A DNA stretch of 64,000 bases from Agrococcus jenensis (GTDB taxonomy: Bacteria > Actinomycetota > Actinomycetes > Actinomycetales > Microbacteriaceae). A program made the translations under genes and the position numbers. The stretch is from NCBI RefSeq assembly GCF_003752465.1, contig NZ_RKHJ01000001.1, positions 2,232,001 through 2,296,000 on the forward strand, given 5' to 3'. Each line of letters starts with the position of its first letter. Position 1 is the first letter of the stretch. The notes under the pieces are model-generated. The model was not told the DNA's origin. It ran no database searches and was given only the letters and a program-made list of their open reading frames with translations. Positions 33,314 to 43,100 of this stretch are shown piece after piece.

Positions 33314-34627
33314 ATGACCACCACCATCAGCGAGACCGTCCACCAGACGAAGCTCAGCAAGAAGGGCCGCAAGGCCATCGTCGCTGGCAGCATCGGCAAC
33401 GCCGTCGAGTTCGTCGACTGGGCGATCTACTCGACCTTCTCGTCGATCTTCGCCCACCACTTCTTCCCGCCCGGCGATGACATCGCCGCACTGCTCTCCA
33501 CCCTCGCGATCTTCGCCGTCGGCTTCATCATGCGACCCGTCGGCGCGGCGGTCATGGGCTCGTACGCCGATCGCCACGGTCGCAAGCGAGGGCTGCTCTT
33601 CACGATCACCCTCATGGCGGTCGCCACCCTCGCGATCGGCCTCGCGCCGACGTACGAGCAGGTCGGCATCGCGGCGCCGCTGCTGCTCGTGCTCGCGCGC
33701 CTGGCGCAGGGCTTCGCAGCGGGCGGCGAGTTCGGCTCGGCCTCCGCCTTCCTGGTCGAGTCGGCCGCGCCGAAGCGCCGGGCGTTCGCCGGATCGTGGC
33801 AGCAGGTCTCGGTGGCCGCCGGCGTGCTCATCGCCTCCGGCGTCGGCACCGTCATCACCACGACGCTGCCGGACGACGCGATCGACAGCTACGGCTGGCG
33901 CATCGCCTTCATCTTCGCCGCGTCGCTCGGATTCGTCGGGCTGTGGCTGCGCCGCTCGGTCGAGGAGACCGACTCGTTCGCCACGGGCAAGCAGCGCGTG
34001 CAGCAGGCCGACTCGCCCCGTCGCCACAACGCCTTCGTCCGCATGATCGTCGACCACCCGGGTGCGAGCCTGCGTGTCTTCGGCATCACCATCGCCGGCA
34101 CGCTCCTCTACTACATGTGGGTCAACTTCATGCCGACGTACGCGTCGGTGACCACGGGCATCCCGCTGAACCTCGCCCTGCTCGCGAACGTCATCGCCAT
34201 GATCGTCTTCATCGTGCTGCTGCCGTTCGGAGGCTTGCTGTCGGACAAGATCGGTCGCAAGCCCACGATGGCGATGTTCGCCGGCGGCTTCCTGATCTTC
34301 GCCTGGCCTGCCTTCACCCTGCTGAACGGCGACTTCTGGACCCTGCTGGCCATCGAGCTCATCGGCGTCGTCCTGCTCGTCGGCTACTCGGCGAACTGCG
34401 CGGTCATCATGGCCGAGCAGTTCCCGCCGGAGGTCCGCGCCACCGGCATCGGCCTGCCCTACGCGCTCGCGGTCGCGATCTTCGGCGGCACGGCGCCCTA
34501 CGTCACCACGTGGATGAACACGAGCGGATTCGGCGACTGGGTGTGGGCGTACGCATCCGCGGCGGCCGCCATCGGCCTCGTCGTCTACCTGACGATGCCG
34601 GAGACCAAGGGCAAGGAGCTCGATTGA
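33314..34627 (+). CDS. MFS transporter, metabolite:H+ symporter (MHS) type
   Basis: The 437-residue membrane protein has 12 predicted helices and MHS-family marks: GNAVEFVDWAIYSTFSSIFA near the start, GSYADRHGRKRGLL between helices 2 and 3, ARLAQGFAAGGEFGSASAFL and LLSDKIGRKPTM in the second half. It ends with MPETKGKELD. MHS carriers (ShiA, KgtP, proline/betaine ProP) import organic acids or zwitterions with protons. It lies 26 nt after the hydrolase and overlaps the SDR start by one base (TGATG). It probably imports the substrate of this operon. Confidence 0.9.
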   Translation: MTTTISETVHQTKLSKKGRKAIVAGSIGNAVEFVDWAIYSTFSSIFAHHFFPPGDDIAALLSTLAIFAVGFIMRPVGAAVMGSYADRHGRKRGLLFTITLMAVATLAIGLAPTYEQVGIAAPLLLVLARLAQGFAAGGEFGSASAFLVESAAPKRRAFAGSWQQVSVAAGVLIASGVGTVITTTLPDDAIDSYGWRIAFIFAASLGFVGLWLRRSVEETDSFATGKQRVQQADSPRRHNAFVRMIVDHPGASLRVFGITIAGTLLYYMWVNFMPTYASVTTGIPLNLALLANVIAMIVFIVLLPFGGLLSDKIGRKPTMAMFAGGFLIFAWPAFTLLNGDFWTLLAIELIGVVLLVGYSANCAVIMAEQFPPEVRATGIGLPYALAVAIFGGTAPYVTTWMNTSGFGDWVWAYASAAAAIGLVVYLTMPETKGKELD

Positions 34628-35415
34628 TGCGCCACGTGCTCGTCACCGGCGCCGGCAGCGGGATCGGCAGGGAGGTCGCCATCGCGTTCGCGCGCGGCGG
34701 CGACGCCCTGACGCTCGTCGACCTGCACGCGGCACCGCTCGAGGAGACCGCGCAGGCCGTGCGCGCCGCCGGGGGCGCCTCGTGCGCCACCGTCGCGGCC
34801 GACCTGCGCGGCGAGCACGCGCACGACGAGGTGATGGACGCCGCCTGGGCGCACGCCCCCGTCGACGTGCTCGTCTCGAGCGCGGGCGTCTACCCGGCGA
34901 CGCCCTTCCTCGAGCTCGACGCGCGCACGTGGGACTTCGTGCTCGACGTCAACAGCCGAGCACCGGTGCTGCTCACGGTCGCCCTCGCCAAGCGGGCGAT
35001 CGCGGCGGGCAGGCAGGCGAGCGTCGTGAACATCTCGTCGGGCGCGGCGCTCCGCGCCCGGCCGGGAGCGGCGCCGTACTCGACGTCGAAGGCGGCGCTG
35101 GAGGCGGCGACGCGCGCCTCGGCGCTCGAGCTCGGCCAGCACGGCATCCGCGTGAACGCGGTCGCGCCCGGCTTCGTCGAGGTCGGCAGCGACGTCAACC
35201 CCGTCACCGAGGAGTACGCCGACGCCGTCGGGGGCACGCCGCTCGGCCGGCGGGGGAGACCGTCGGACATCGCGCGCGCGGTCGTCTGGATCGCGGGCGA
35301 CGAGGCGGAGTGGATCACCGGCGAGGTGCTGCGCGTGGACGGCGGATCGTCCACCGGCGCATGGCACCTGCCGCAGCATTGGACGGCCATCGGCCAGGAG
35401 GAGGGTCTCGCATGA
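34627..35415 (+). CDS. Short-chain dehydrogenase/reductase
   Basis: The 262-residue SDR shows the nucleotide-binding TGAGSGIGREVA (about 7-18), an Asp in VDLHAAP that favours NAD over NADP, the structural SSAGVY (in place of NNAG), and the catalytic Ser in VNISSGAAL with Tyr and Lys in PYSTSKAALEA. A proper C-terminus (VLRVDGGSSTGAWHLP) completes the classical type. It oxidises or reduces a hydroxy/keto intermediate. It overlaps the MFS stop by 1 nt and the next start by 4 nt (ATGA). Substrate unknown. Confidence 0.88.
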   Translation: MRHVLVTGAGSGIGREVAIAFARGGDALTLVDLHAAPLEETAQAVRAAGGASCATVAADLRGEHAHDEVMDAAWAHAPVDVLVSSAGVYPATPFLELDARTWDFVLDVNSRAPVLLTVALAKRAIAAGRQASVVNISSGAALRARPGAAPYSTSKAALEAATRASALELGQHGIRVNAVAPGFVEVGSDVNPVTEEYADAVGGTPLGRRGRPSDIARAVVWIAGDEAEWITGEVLRVDGGSSTGAWHLPQHWTAIGQEEGLA

Positions 35416-36419
35416 CCTCGCAGTACACGATCGTCGGCGCGGGCGCCATCGGGGGCACTCTCGCGGTGCACCTGCACCTCGCGGGAGCCGACGTGCAGCT
35501 CATCGACGCCGACGCAGCGCACGTCGCGGCCGTGCGCGAGCACGGCCTGCGCATCGAGCAGCCGAGCGGCGCGCTGCTCGCGAACCTGCCGATCAGCACC
35601 CCCGACGACGCGCCCGAGCAGCTCGGCGCCGTGCTGCTCGCGGTGAAGGCCCAGGCGACCGACGGCGTCGCCGCCTGGATCGCGCCGCGGCTCGCCGACG
35701 ACGGCTGGGTCGCGTCGATGCAGAACGGTCTCAACGAGGCGACGATCGCGTCGCACGTGGGCGCCGACCGGACCGTGGCCGCGTTCGTCGACCTCTTCGC
35801 CGACGTCATCGGCCCCGGGGTCGTGCAGGACGGCGGCATCGGCGCGATCGCCCTGGGCGAGCACGCAGGCCCCGTGAGCGACCGCGTGCGCACCCTCGCC
35901 CACGACCTCCGGCACTGGGGCGAGCCGATCGTCACCGACAACGTCGACGGCTTCCTCTGGTCGAAGCTCGGCTTCGGCGCGATGCTCGTCGCGACGGCGC
36001 TCGCCGACGCCGACATGGGCGACCTCATCGACCGGCACCGCAGGGGCATGCACGCGCTCGTGCGCGAGGTGCTGTCCGTCGCGACGGCGGAGGGCATCGC
36101 CCTCGAGGGGTTCGACGCCTTCGTGCCGGGCGACTACCTCGCCGGCGCCGCCGAGGCCGACGCCGCGACCGACGGCCTCGTCGCGTGGCTCGCCACGCAG
36201 ACGAAGAAGCGGTCCGGCATCTGGCGCGACATCGCCGTGCGCGGTCGTCGCACCGAGGTGCCGACGCAGTACGGACCGGTCGTGGCCGCGGGGCAGCGGC
36301 ACGGCATCCCGACGCCGCTCACCGCCTGGCTCGTGGACGCGATCGTGCGGCTCGAGACGGGCGCGATCGCGATGGACGAGGCGCACCTCGCCGAGCTCGA
36401 CGGGATGGCAGCAGCATGA
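35412..36419 (+). CDS. Ketopantoate reductase (ApbA/PanE)-family protein
   Basis: The 335-residue protein has an N-terminal dinucleotide fold (YTIVGAGAIGGTLAVHLHLA), the LLAVKAQATDG segment with the family's Lys, MQNGLNEA (the QNG motif of PanE) and a C-terminal helical domain with SKLGFGAMLVATALADADMG and KKRSGIWRDI. PanE reduces 2-dehydropantoate in pantothenate synthesis, but catabolic relatives reduce or oxidise other 2-keto or hydroxy acids. The operon context suggests a catabolic role. The sequence MGDLI and long C-terminus differ from housekeeping PanE. It is ATGA-coupled on both sides. Confidence 0.85.
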   Translation: MTSQYTIVGAGAIGGTLAVHLHLAGADVQLIDADAAHVAAVREHGLRIEQPSGALLANLPISTPDDAPEQLGAVLLAVKAQATDGVAAWIAPRLADDGWVASMQNGLNEATIASHVGADRTVAAFVDLFADVIGPGVVQDGGIGAIALGEHAGPVSDRVRTLAHDLRHWGEPIVTDNVDGFLWSKLGFGAMLVATALADADMGDLIDRHRRGMHALVREVLSVATAEGIALEGFDAFVPGDYLAGAAEADAATDGLVAWLATQTKKRSGIWRDIAVRGRRTEVPTQYGPVVAAGQRHGIPTPLTAWLVDAIVRLETGAIAMDEAHLAELDGMAAA

Positions 36420-37597
36420 GCGCGGTCCGCACGTACATCGAGGATGCGCGCGACGCGATGGTCGCCGACCTCGTCGCGTACCTCGAGCAGGAGACGCCCT
36501 CGGACGACCGCGCCGCGCTCGACGCGGGGCTCGACTGGGTGCGCGGCTGGGTCGCCGAGCGCCTGGGTGCGCCCGACCAGGAGCGGATCGTCGACGGCGG
36601 CCCCCACGGCGACATCGCGATCCTCGACATCGCCGCGAGCGGCGGCGCCGGGCAGGTGGCGATCCTCTGCCACTACGACACCGTCTGGCCGCTCGGCACG
36701 CTCGCCGGCTGGCCCGTCAGCATCGAGGGCGACCGGCTCACCGGGCCCGGCGCATTCGACATGAAGTCGGGGCTCGTGCAGGCGGTCTGGGCCATCCGCG
36801 CCGCCCGCGCCGCCGGGCTGCCGCTGCCCGCCATCCGTCTCGTGCTCAACGGCGACGAGGAGATCGGGTCGCCCGCCTCCCGCCCCGTGATCGAGGCCGA
36901 GGTCGTCGACTGCGACGCGGTGCTCGTCTTCGAGGCGAGCGCCGAGGGCGCGCTGAAGACCGCGCGGAAGGGCGTCGGCATCTTCGAGGTGACGGCACGC
37001 GGCATCGAGGGCCACGCGGGCCTCGACCCCGAGCGCGGCGTGAGCGCGATCGACGAGATCGCGCGGGTCGTGCTCGCGCTGCACGGCGCGAGCGACCTCG
37101 CCGCCGGCACGAGCGTCAACGTCGGCACGCTGCACGGCGGCTCGCGATCGAACGTGACGGCGGGCACCGCGACGGCGCTCGTCGACGTGCGCGTGTCGGA
37201 CGACGCCGAGCGCGCCAGGATCGACGCGCTGCTCGCCGAGCTCGCGCCGCACCGCGACGGCGCCGCCGTCGAGGTCGCCGGCGGCTGGAACCGCCCGGTG
37301 ATGCCGCGGTCCGACGGCACGGCGCGGCTGTTCGCGCTCGCCGAGTCGGCGGCGGAGGAGCTCGGCACCGTGGTGCGCGAGATCTCGGTCGGCGGCGCGA
37401 GCGACGGCAACTTCGCTGCAGCGCTCGGGCTGCCCGTCCTCGACGGCCTCGGCGCGGTCGGCGACGGCGCGCACGCGAGGCACGAGTGGATCAGCATCGA
37501 CGGGATGCTCGAGCGCAGCGCGATCGCGGCGCTCGTGCTGGGGCGGCTCGGGAGCGCCGAGCCCGTGGCCCAGGCGGCGTCGGCGGCGTCGCGGTGA
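36416..37597 (+). CDS. M20-family metallopeptidase/amidohydrolase (carboxypeptidase G2-like)
   Basis: The 393-residue di-zinc hydrolase has the M20 ligands His86 and Asp88 (CHYDTVWP), Asp115 (GAFDMKSGLV), the catalytic and bridging Glu148/Glu149 (NGDEEIGS) and a late HARHEWI histidine. The lid/dimerisation domain (HAGLDPERGVSAIDEIARVV, VNVGTLHGGSRSNV) matches glutamate carboxypeptidase (CPG2) relatives, which cleave N-acyl amino acids such as folate or N-carbamoyl compounds. It lacks a signal peptide. It could release an amino acid from an acylated or carbamoylated intermediate of this pathway. ATGA overlap upstream and GTGA overlap downstream. Confidence 0.88.
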   Translation: MSAVRTYIEDARDAMVADLVAYLEQETPSDDRAALDAGLDWVRGWVAERLGAPDQERIVDGGPHGDIAILDIAASGGAGQVAILCHYDTVWPLGTLAGWPVSIEGDRLTGPGAFDMKSGLVQAVWAIRAARAAGLPLPAIRLVLNGDEEIGSPASRPVIEAEVVDCDAVLVFEASAEGALKTARKGVGIFEVTARGIEGHAGLDPERGVSAIDEIARVVLALHGASDLAAGTSVNVGTLHGGSRSNVTAGTATALVDVRVSDDAERARIDALLAELAPHRDGAAVEVAGGWNRPVMPRSDGTARLFALAESAAEELGTVVREISVGGASDGNFAAALGLPVLDGLGAVGDGAHARHEWISIDGMLERSAIAALVLGRLGSAEPVAQAASAASR

Positions 37598-38667
37598 GCG
37601 CGCCGTCGATCACCGATCCGATCGAGGTGCGCGGCCTGCGCGTGCGCAACCGCATCTGGATCGCACCGATGTGCCAGTACTCGGTCATGGCCTACGACGG
37701 CGTCCCGACCGCCTGGCACCGGGTGCACTACGGCGCGCTCGCCTCCGGCGGCACGGGGATGCTCGTGGTCGAGGCGACGGCGATCGCGCCGGAGGGTCGG
37801 ATCACCCGGCAGGACACGGGTCTGTGGAACGACGAGCAGCGCGACGCCTGGCGGCCGATCGTCGACTTCGCGCATCAGGCGGGTGCCGCGATCGGAGTGC
37901 AGCTGAGCCACGCCGGCGCCAAGGCCGGCACCTTCGCCGGGTTCGGCAGGGACGGCGATCGCCGCGGCTCCGTGCCGATCGACGAGGGCGGCTGGCCGAC
38001 GGTCTCCGCGTCCGACGAGGCGATCCTCGGCCTCGCGGCGCCGCGGGCGCTCGCCACGAGCGAGCTGGACGGGATCGTCGCGGCCTTCGTCGCGGCTGCC
38101 CAGCGCGCGGTCGAGGCCGGCTTCGACGTCGTGGAGGTGCACGGCGCGCACGGCTACCTGCTGCACCAGTTCCTCTCGCCGCTGACCAACCGCCGCGTCG
38201 ACGGGTACGGCGGCGACCTCGCCGGGCGCTCGAGGCTGCTGCTCGACGTCGTGCGTGCCATCCGTGCCGAGCTGCCGGCGCTGCCGGTGCTCGTGCGCCT
38301 CTCGGCGACCGACTGGACCGACGGCGGGCTCGACGAGCAGCAGGCGGCGCAGGTCGCGGCGTGGGCGCTCGAGGCTGGCGCGGACTTCGTCGACGCGTCC
38401 TCCGGCGGGGTCGTGCTCGCCGAGATCCCGGTCGGCCCCGGCTACCAGGTGCACCTCGCCGAGCGCATCGCGGCGGAGGGCGTACCGGTGTCGGCCGTGG
38501 GCCTCATCGAGACCGCGGAGCAGGCGAACGCCGTGCTGCGCGGCGGCGTCGCGGCGGTCCGCGTCGGGCGAGCGGCGCTCCGCGACCCGAACCTGCCCAT
38601 CCGCTGGGCGGGCGAGCTCGGCGTCGACGTCGACTGGCATCCGCAGCAGTACCGGCGCGCGTACTGA
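37594..38667 (+). CDS. NADH:flavin oxidoreductase, old yellow enzyme family (YqjM/XenA-like)
   Basis: The 357-residue FMN enzyme starts at GTG 37594, overlapping the previous stop (GTGA). It has the OYE class III features IAPMCQYSVMAYDGVPTAWHR (the Cys26-type redox modulator of YqjM), the substrate-binding His/His pair in LSHAGAKA and VHGAHGYLLHQFLSPLTNRR, and C-terminal VGRAALRDPNLPIRWA. OYEs reduce activated C=C bonds in enals, enones, maleimides and nitro compounds. As the last gene of the operon it suggests the substrate or an intermediate contains an electron-poor alkene, or an aromatic ring that is dearomatised. The repeat element at 38676 follows directly. Confidence 0.88.
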   Translation: MSAPSITDPIEVRGLRVRNRIWIAPMCQYSVMAYDGVPTAWHRVHYGALASGGTGMLVVEATAIAPEGRITRQDTGLWNDEQRDAWRPIVDFAHQAGAAIGVQLSHAGAKAGTFAGFGRDGDRRGSVPIDEGGWPTVSASDEAILGLAAPRALATSELDGIVAAFVAAAQRAVEAGFDVVEVHGAHGYLLHQFLSPLTNRRVDGYGGDLAGRSRLLLDVVRAIRAELPALPVLVRLSATDWTDGGLDEQQAAQVAAWALEAGADFVDASSGGVVLAEIPVGPGYQVHLAERIAAEGVPVSAVGLIETAEQANAVLRGGVAAVRVGRAALRDPNLPIRWAGELGVDVDWHPQQYRRAY

Positions 38668-38675
38668 GCGACGCC

Positions 38676-38790
38676 TGCCGGCGTCACCGTCGCCGACGGG
38701 TGGCCGCGTGCGCGAGGGGTGGGCCCGCAGGCCCACCCGTCGCGGGTAGGCCCACCCGTCGCGGGTAGACCCACCTCGCGGGTGCGGTCC
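38676..38790 (+). repeat. 19-bp-period repeat with inverted half (copy B)
   Basis: The left border TGCCGGCGTCACCGTCGCC resembles that of copy A at 30371. Two forward units start at 38699 and 38718 (GGTGGCCGCGTGCGCGAGG type). Three units in the opposite orientation start at 38732, 38751 and 38770 (CCCACCCGTCGCGGGTAGG). Spacing is exactly 19 bp within each set. It begins 9 nt after the OYE stop codon and ends just before the convergent M1 peptidase stop at 38801, so it can act as a shared terminator. Confidence 0.78.
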
Positions 38791-38800
38791 CGCCCGCGCC

Positions 38801-40147
38801 TCAGCGTCGGAAGCGCCGCTTCCTGCCGCCGCGCTGCGGGAGTGGCGGCAGCGCCGTGCCGACGAGCCACGCGTCGAACAGCTCGTCGAGCGGCCGCTCC
38901 GCGATCTGCGCCGCGAGGCGCCGGAAGTCGTCCGAGGTGACCGTCGACGAGACGTGCAGCGCCGTCCAGTCGTGCAGCAGGCCGAAGAAGCGCACGTCGC
39001 CGAGCGCGAGGCGCAGCGCGTGCACGAGCAGCGCCCCCCGCTTGTAGACGCGGTCGTCGAACATGAGCGCGGGCCCCGGATCGCCCAGCACGATGTCCTG
39101 CGGCAGCGCCGCGAGCCGCTTGTGGTGGATGCGCGCGAGGGCGTCCGTCGACTCGCGACCGGCAGCCTCCGACCACAGCCACTCCGCGTAGCAGGCGAGT
39201 CCCTCGTTGAGCCAGATGTGCTGCCAGGCGGCCACCCCGACGCTGTTGCCGAACCACTGGTGCGCGAGCTCGTGCGCGACGAGCCGCTCCTCGACGCCCC
39301 TGCCGTCGATGTGGTTGGCCCCGAAGATCGCCGACGCGTGCGCCTCGAGCGGGATCTCCAGGTCGTCCTGCGTGACGATCACCGTGTAGTCGTCGAAGGG
39401 ATACGGCCCGAACCGCTCGACGAAGCACGCGAGCATCGCGGGCAGCGTCGCCAGGTCGGCGACCACTCGGCGCTCGAGCGCGGCGGGGTAGAAGGCGACC
39501 ACCGGCACCTCCGCGCCGGTCGTCGCGCGGCGCACGTAGCGGCCGATCTGCACGGTCGCGAGGTAGGTCGCGGCCGGCGTGCGGCACTCGAAGGTGCGGG
39601 TCGTGCGCCCGGACGACGTGCGCTCCTCGACGAGCGTGCCGGTCGCGACCGCCCGGTACGACTGCTCGGTGGTGACGCGGATGCGGTAGGTCGCCTTGTT
39701 CGACGGCCGGTCGTTGCACGGGAACCATGTCGGCGCGCCGGTGGGCTGCGACGCCACGATGACGCCGTCCTCGAGCTCCTCCCACCCGACGAGGCCCCAG
39801 CTCGTGCGCCGCGGCGCGGGCTGGCCGCCGTAGGCCACCTCCAGCTCGAACCGAGCCCCAGCCGGGATCGGCGTCGCGGGCCGGACGGTGACGTGCGGGC
39901 CGCGCGCGGTGTGCGGCAGTCGCGCCCCGTCGAGCGTCGCGCGGCTGACGCGCAGCCCGACGAGGTCGAGCACGATCGCGCGCAGCTCGGTCGTGGCCCG
40001 ACCCGTGATCCGCGCGACGCCGTCGAGCCGGTTGGTGGCCATCCGGTAGTCGATGGCGAGGTCGTAGTGCAGCGCATCCCACGCGACGTCGCCGGAGCCC
40101 GGCGCGTACGCGTCCACCGCTGGCCGAGCGCCGCTCGCGGGGCTCAC
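38801..40147 (-). CDS. M1-family metallopeptidase coupled to the NRPS
   Basis: The 448-residue protein from GTG 40147 has the M1 zinc site His292-Glu-Leu-Ala-His296 with Glu315 18 residues on (AHELAHQWFG, LNEGLACYAEW), an exopeptidase-like EIPLEAHASAI in place of GAMEN, and the catalytic tyrosine region in DRVYKRGALLVHAL. The N-terminal beta domain is present, but the large C-terminal helical domain of aminopeptidase N is missing, as in short leukotriene A4 hydrolase-like members. There is no signal peptide. Its GTG overlaps the stop of the Pls-type NRPS. Such M1-NRPS pairs recur in Microbacteriaceae, suggesting it processes or releases the peptide product. Confidence 0.85.
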   Translation of the reverse strand: MSPASGARPAVDAYAPGSGDVAWDALHYDLAIDYRMATNRLDGVARITGRATTELRAIVLDLVGLRVSRATLDGARLPHTARGPHVTVRPATPIPAGARFELEVAYGGQPAPRRTSWGLVGWEELEDGVIVASQPTGAPTWFPCNDRPSNKATYRIRVTTEQSYRAVATGTLVEERTSSGRTTRTFECRTPAATYLATVQIGRYVRRATTGAEVPVVAFYPAALERRVVADLATLPAMLACFVERFGPYPFDDYTVIVTQDDLEIPLEAHASAIFGANHIDGRGVEERLVAHELAHQWFGNSVGVAAWQHIWLNEGLACYAEWLWSEAAGRESTDALARIHHKRLAALPQDIVLGDPGPALMFDDRVYKRGALLVHALRLALGDVRFFGLLHDWTALHVSSTVTSDDFRRLAAQIAERPLDELFDAWLVGTALPPLPQRGGRKRRFRR

Positions 40148-43100
40148 CCGCTCACCGCGTGGTAGTCGGCGAAGGTGACCTCGCGCCACGGGCCGATCGG
40201 GTTGCCGCTCCAGCGGCTGCGGTCGGGCACGAGCTCGCCGCGCATGACGAGCGACGCTGGGCCGACCGTCGCGTGCTCCCCGATCGTCGCGGCGGGCAGG
40301 ATGACGCTGTGGGGCCCGAGCGTCGCACCGTGCTCGAGCACGACGGCGTCGATCGACATGATCCGGTCGTGGAACAGGTGCGTCTGCACGACGCAGCCGC
40401 GATTGACCGTCGCGGCGTCGCGCAGCGTCACGAGGTCGGCCTCCGGCAGCCAGTAGCTCTCGACCCAGACGCCGTCGCCGATCGTCGCGCCCAGGCTCCG
40501 CAGCCACCAGACCAGCGCGGGCGTGCCCGCCGCCGAGTGGGCGAACCACGGCGCCGCGACCATCTCGGTGAAGGTGTCGGCGACCTCGCTGCGCCACACG
40601 AACGACGACCAGAGCGGATGCTCGGCGACGCGGATGCGTCCGACGATCGCCCACTTCGCCGCGGTGCTCACGGCCGCGGCGACCGCGCCCGCGGCGAGCA
40701 TCACCACACCGCTGAGGAGCGCCGCCGCGAGGCCGCCCCAGGCATCCACGATCCAGAGCAGTGCGAGCATGACGGCGCCGCCCAGCGCGCACGTGACGAT
40801 GACGGGCACGATGCGGCACAGCTCCCACAGGGCGCGCGCCACCCGCAGTCGCGGGGGCGGCGAGTAGGTGCGCGAGTCGTCAGCCACGACCGCGGTGCGC
40901 CGCAGGGCGACGGGCGGCGAGCCGAGCCACGACGAGCCCTTCTTCGACTTGCGGGGCGCCGCCGAGAGCACCGCGACGAGCGCGTCGTTGGGGATGCGAT
41001 TGCCCGCGCCCGCCATCCCGGAGTTGCCGAGGAACGCGCGCTCGCCGATCTCGGCGTGGGCGATGCGCACCCAGCCGCCGCCGAGCTCGTAGGAGGCGAC
41101 GAGCGTGTCGTCGGCGAGGAACGCGCCGGAGTGGATCGTGGTCATCGTGGGCACGAGCAGCACCGTGGAGATCTCGGCGTCGCGGCCGACGCGCGCGCCG
41201 AGCAGTCGCAGCCAGGTGGGCGTCGCGAGGGAGGCGTACAGCGGGAAGAGCGCGGTGCGGGCCATGTCGAGCACGCGCTCCGTCGCCCAGACGCGCCAGC
41301 CGTTGGCGCTGTGCACCGGGAAGACGCCCTCGGTCATGCCGATCGCGAGCAGTCGCACGCTGAGCACGACGAGCGCGGCGAGCACGAGGCCGGCGACGAC
41401 CGTGGCGGGTGCGATCCAAGCGAGTGCGCGGAGGGCGACCTCGCCGAGCGACTCGGCACCGGCCACGCCGGCCGCCACCACCGCACCGCCGGCGATGAGC
41501 GCGAGCATCGGCACCAGCGACAGGCCGATCGCCGAGGCGCCGTACGCCCATGCCCAGCGCGCGTCGCGCGGCGGGCGCTCGGGTGCCCACCACGACTTCG
41601 CCGCGCCCACGCGGCTCGCCGGGGACCCCGCCCATCGCTCGCCGGAGCGCACGCGACCGAAGACCGCGGAACCCGGCGCGATGACCGCGTCCTTGCCGAT
41701 GCGGGTGCCGGGTGCGAGCGTCGAGCGCGCGCCCACGGCGCTGCGGGCGCCGATGCGGATCGCGCCGATGCGCACCACGTCGCCGTCGATCCAGTAGCCG
41801 CTGAGGTCGACCTCCGGCTCGATCGAGGCGCCGCGGCCCACGCGCAGCATGCCCGTCACGGGCGGCACGGCGTGCAGGTCGACGTCCTCGGCGATGCGGG
41901 CGCCCAGCGCCCGGGCATAGAGCGTGACCCAGGGCGCGCCCGCCAGGCTGACCGCGCCCACCTGCTGCGCCACCTGCTCGGCGAGCCAGAGGCGCAGGTG
42001 CACGCGACCGCCGCGCGGGTGGTCGCCCGCCTGCACGCCGCGCAGCAGCAGCCTCGCGCAGACGACGGCGATCGCCATGCGCCCGAACGGCGTCGCGAAG
42101 ACCGCGAGCCCGACGACGAGCAGCCACGGCTCGGCGGTGGGGAGCGCCTCGAAGCCGTCGAGGCCGCTCAGGATCGTGCTCGCGGTGAGCGCGGCGAGCA
42201 GCCAGCGCATCCCGCTGAGGATGAAGAGCGGCACGCCGAGGAGCGTCTGGATCCATTGCGTCCCGCGCGGGGTGCGCGTCACGTCGTGGGTCGAGGCCGG
42301 CTCCGGCGCACCGCCGCTCGCGCGTGCCGAGAGCTCGGCCGCCATCGCGCCGAGCCGCGGGTAGGCGTAGATGTCGGCGACCGTGAACTCGGGCGAGCGC
42401 GAGCGGATGCGCGTGACGAGCTGGGCGGCGGCGAGCGAGCCGCCGCCGAGCGCGAAGAAGTCGGCGTCGGCGCCGGAGGCCGGCACGCCGAGCACGGCCT
42501 GCCAGTCGGCGGCGAGCAGCCCGATCGCGGGGTCGGCGGCCGCCACGTCGGCTGCGTCGAGCGCCCCGGGCAGCGGCCAGGGGAGCGCGGCCTTGTCGAC
42601 CTTGCCCGAGATGCGGGTCGGCAGCTCGGGCATCGGTGCGAGCAGCGGCACCAGCGCAGCGGGCAGCTCCGCGCGGAGCCGGGCCAGCGCCGCCCCTCGG
42701 TCGAACGCCGCGACGTCGCAGCCGACGTAGCCGACGAGCACCTGGTTGCCCGCGTCGGTGCGCTGCACGACGACGGTCGACGCCTGCACGCCGGGCAGCT
42801 GCTGCAGCGCCGCCTCGATCTCACCGAGCTCGATCCGGCGGCCCCCCACCTTCACCTGGTCGTCGGCGCGACCCTGGAAGAAGAGTCCGTCGCGGTCGAA
42901 CCGCACGAGGTCGCCCGAGCGGTAGGCGCGGTCCCAGCCGAGCGACGGCAGCGGTGCGTACTGCTCGGCGTCCTTCGCGGGGTCGAGGTAGTGCGCGAGG
43001 CCGACGCCGCCGATGATGAGCTCGCCGATGTCGCCGTCGGCGACCGGCCGACCTCGGTCGTCGACCACCGCGAGGTCCCAGCCGTCGAGCGGCAGCCCGA

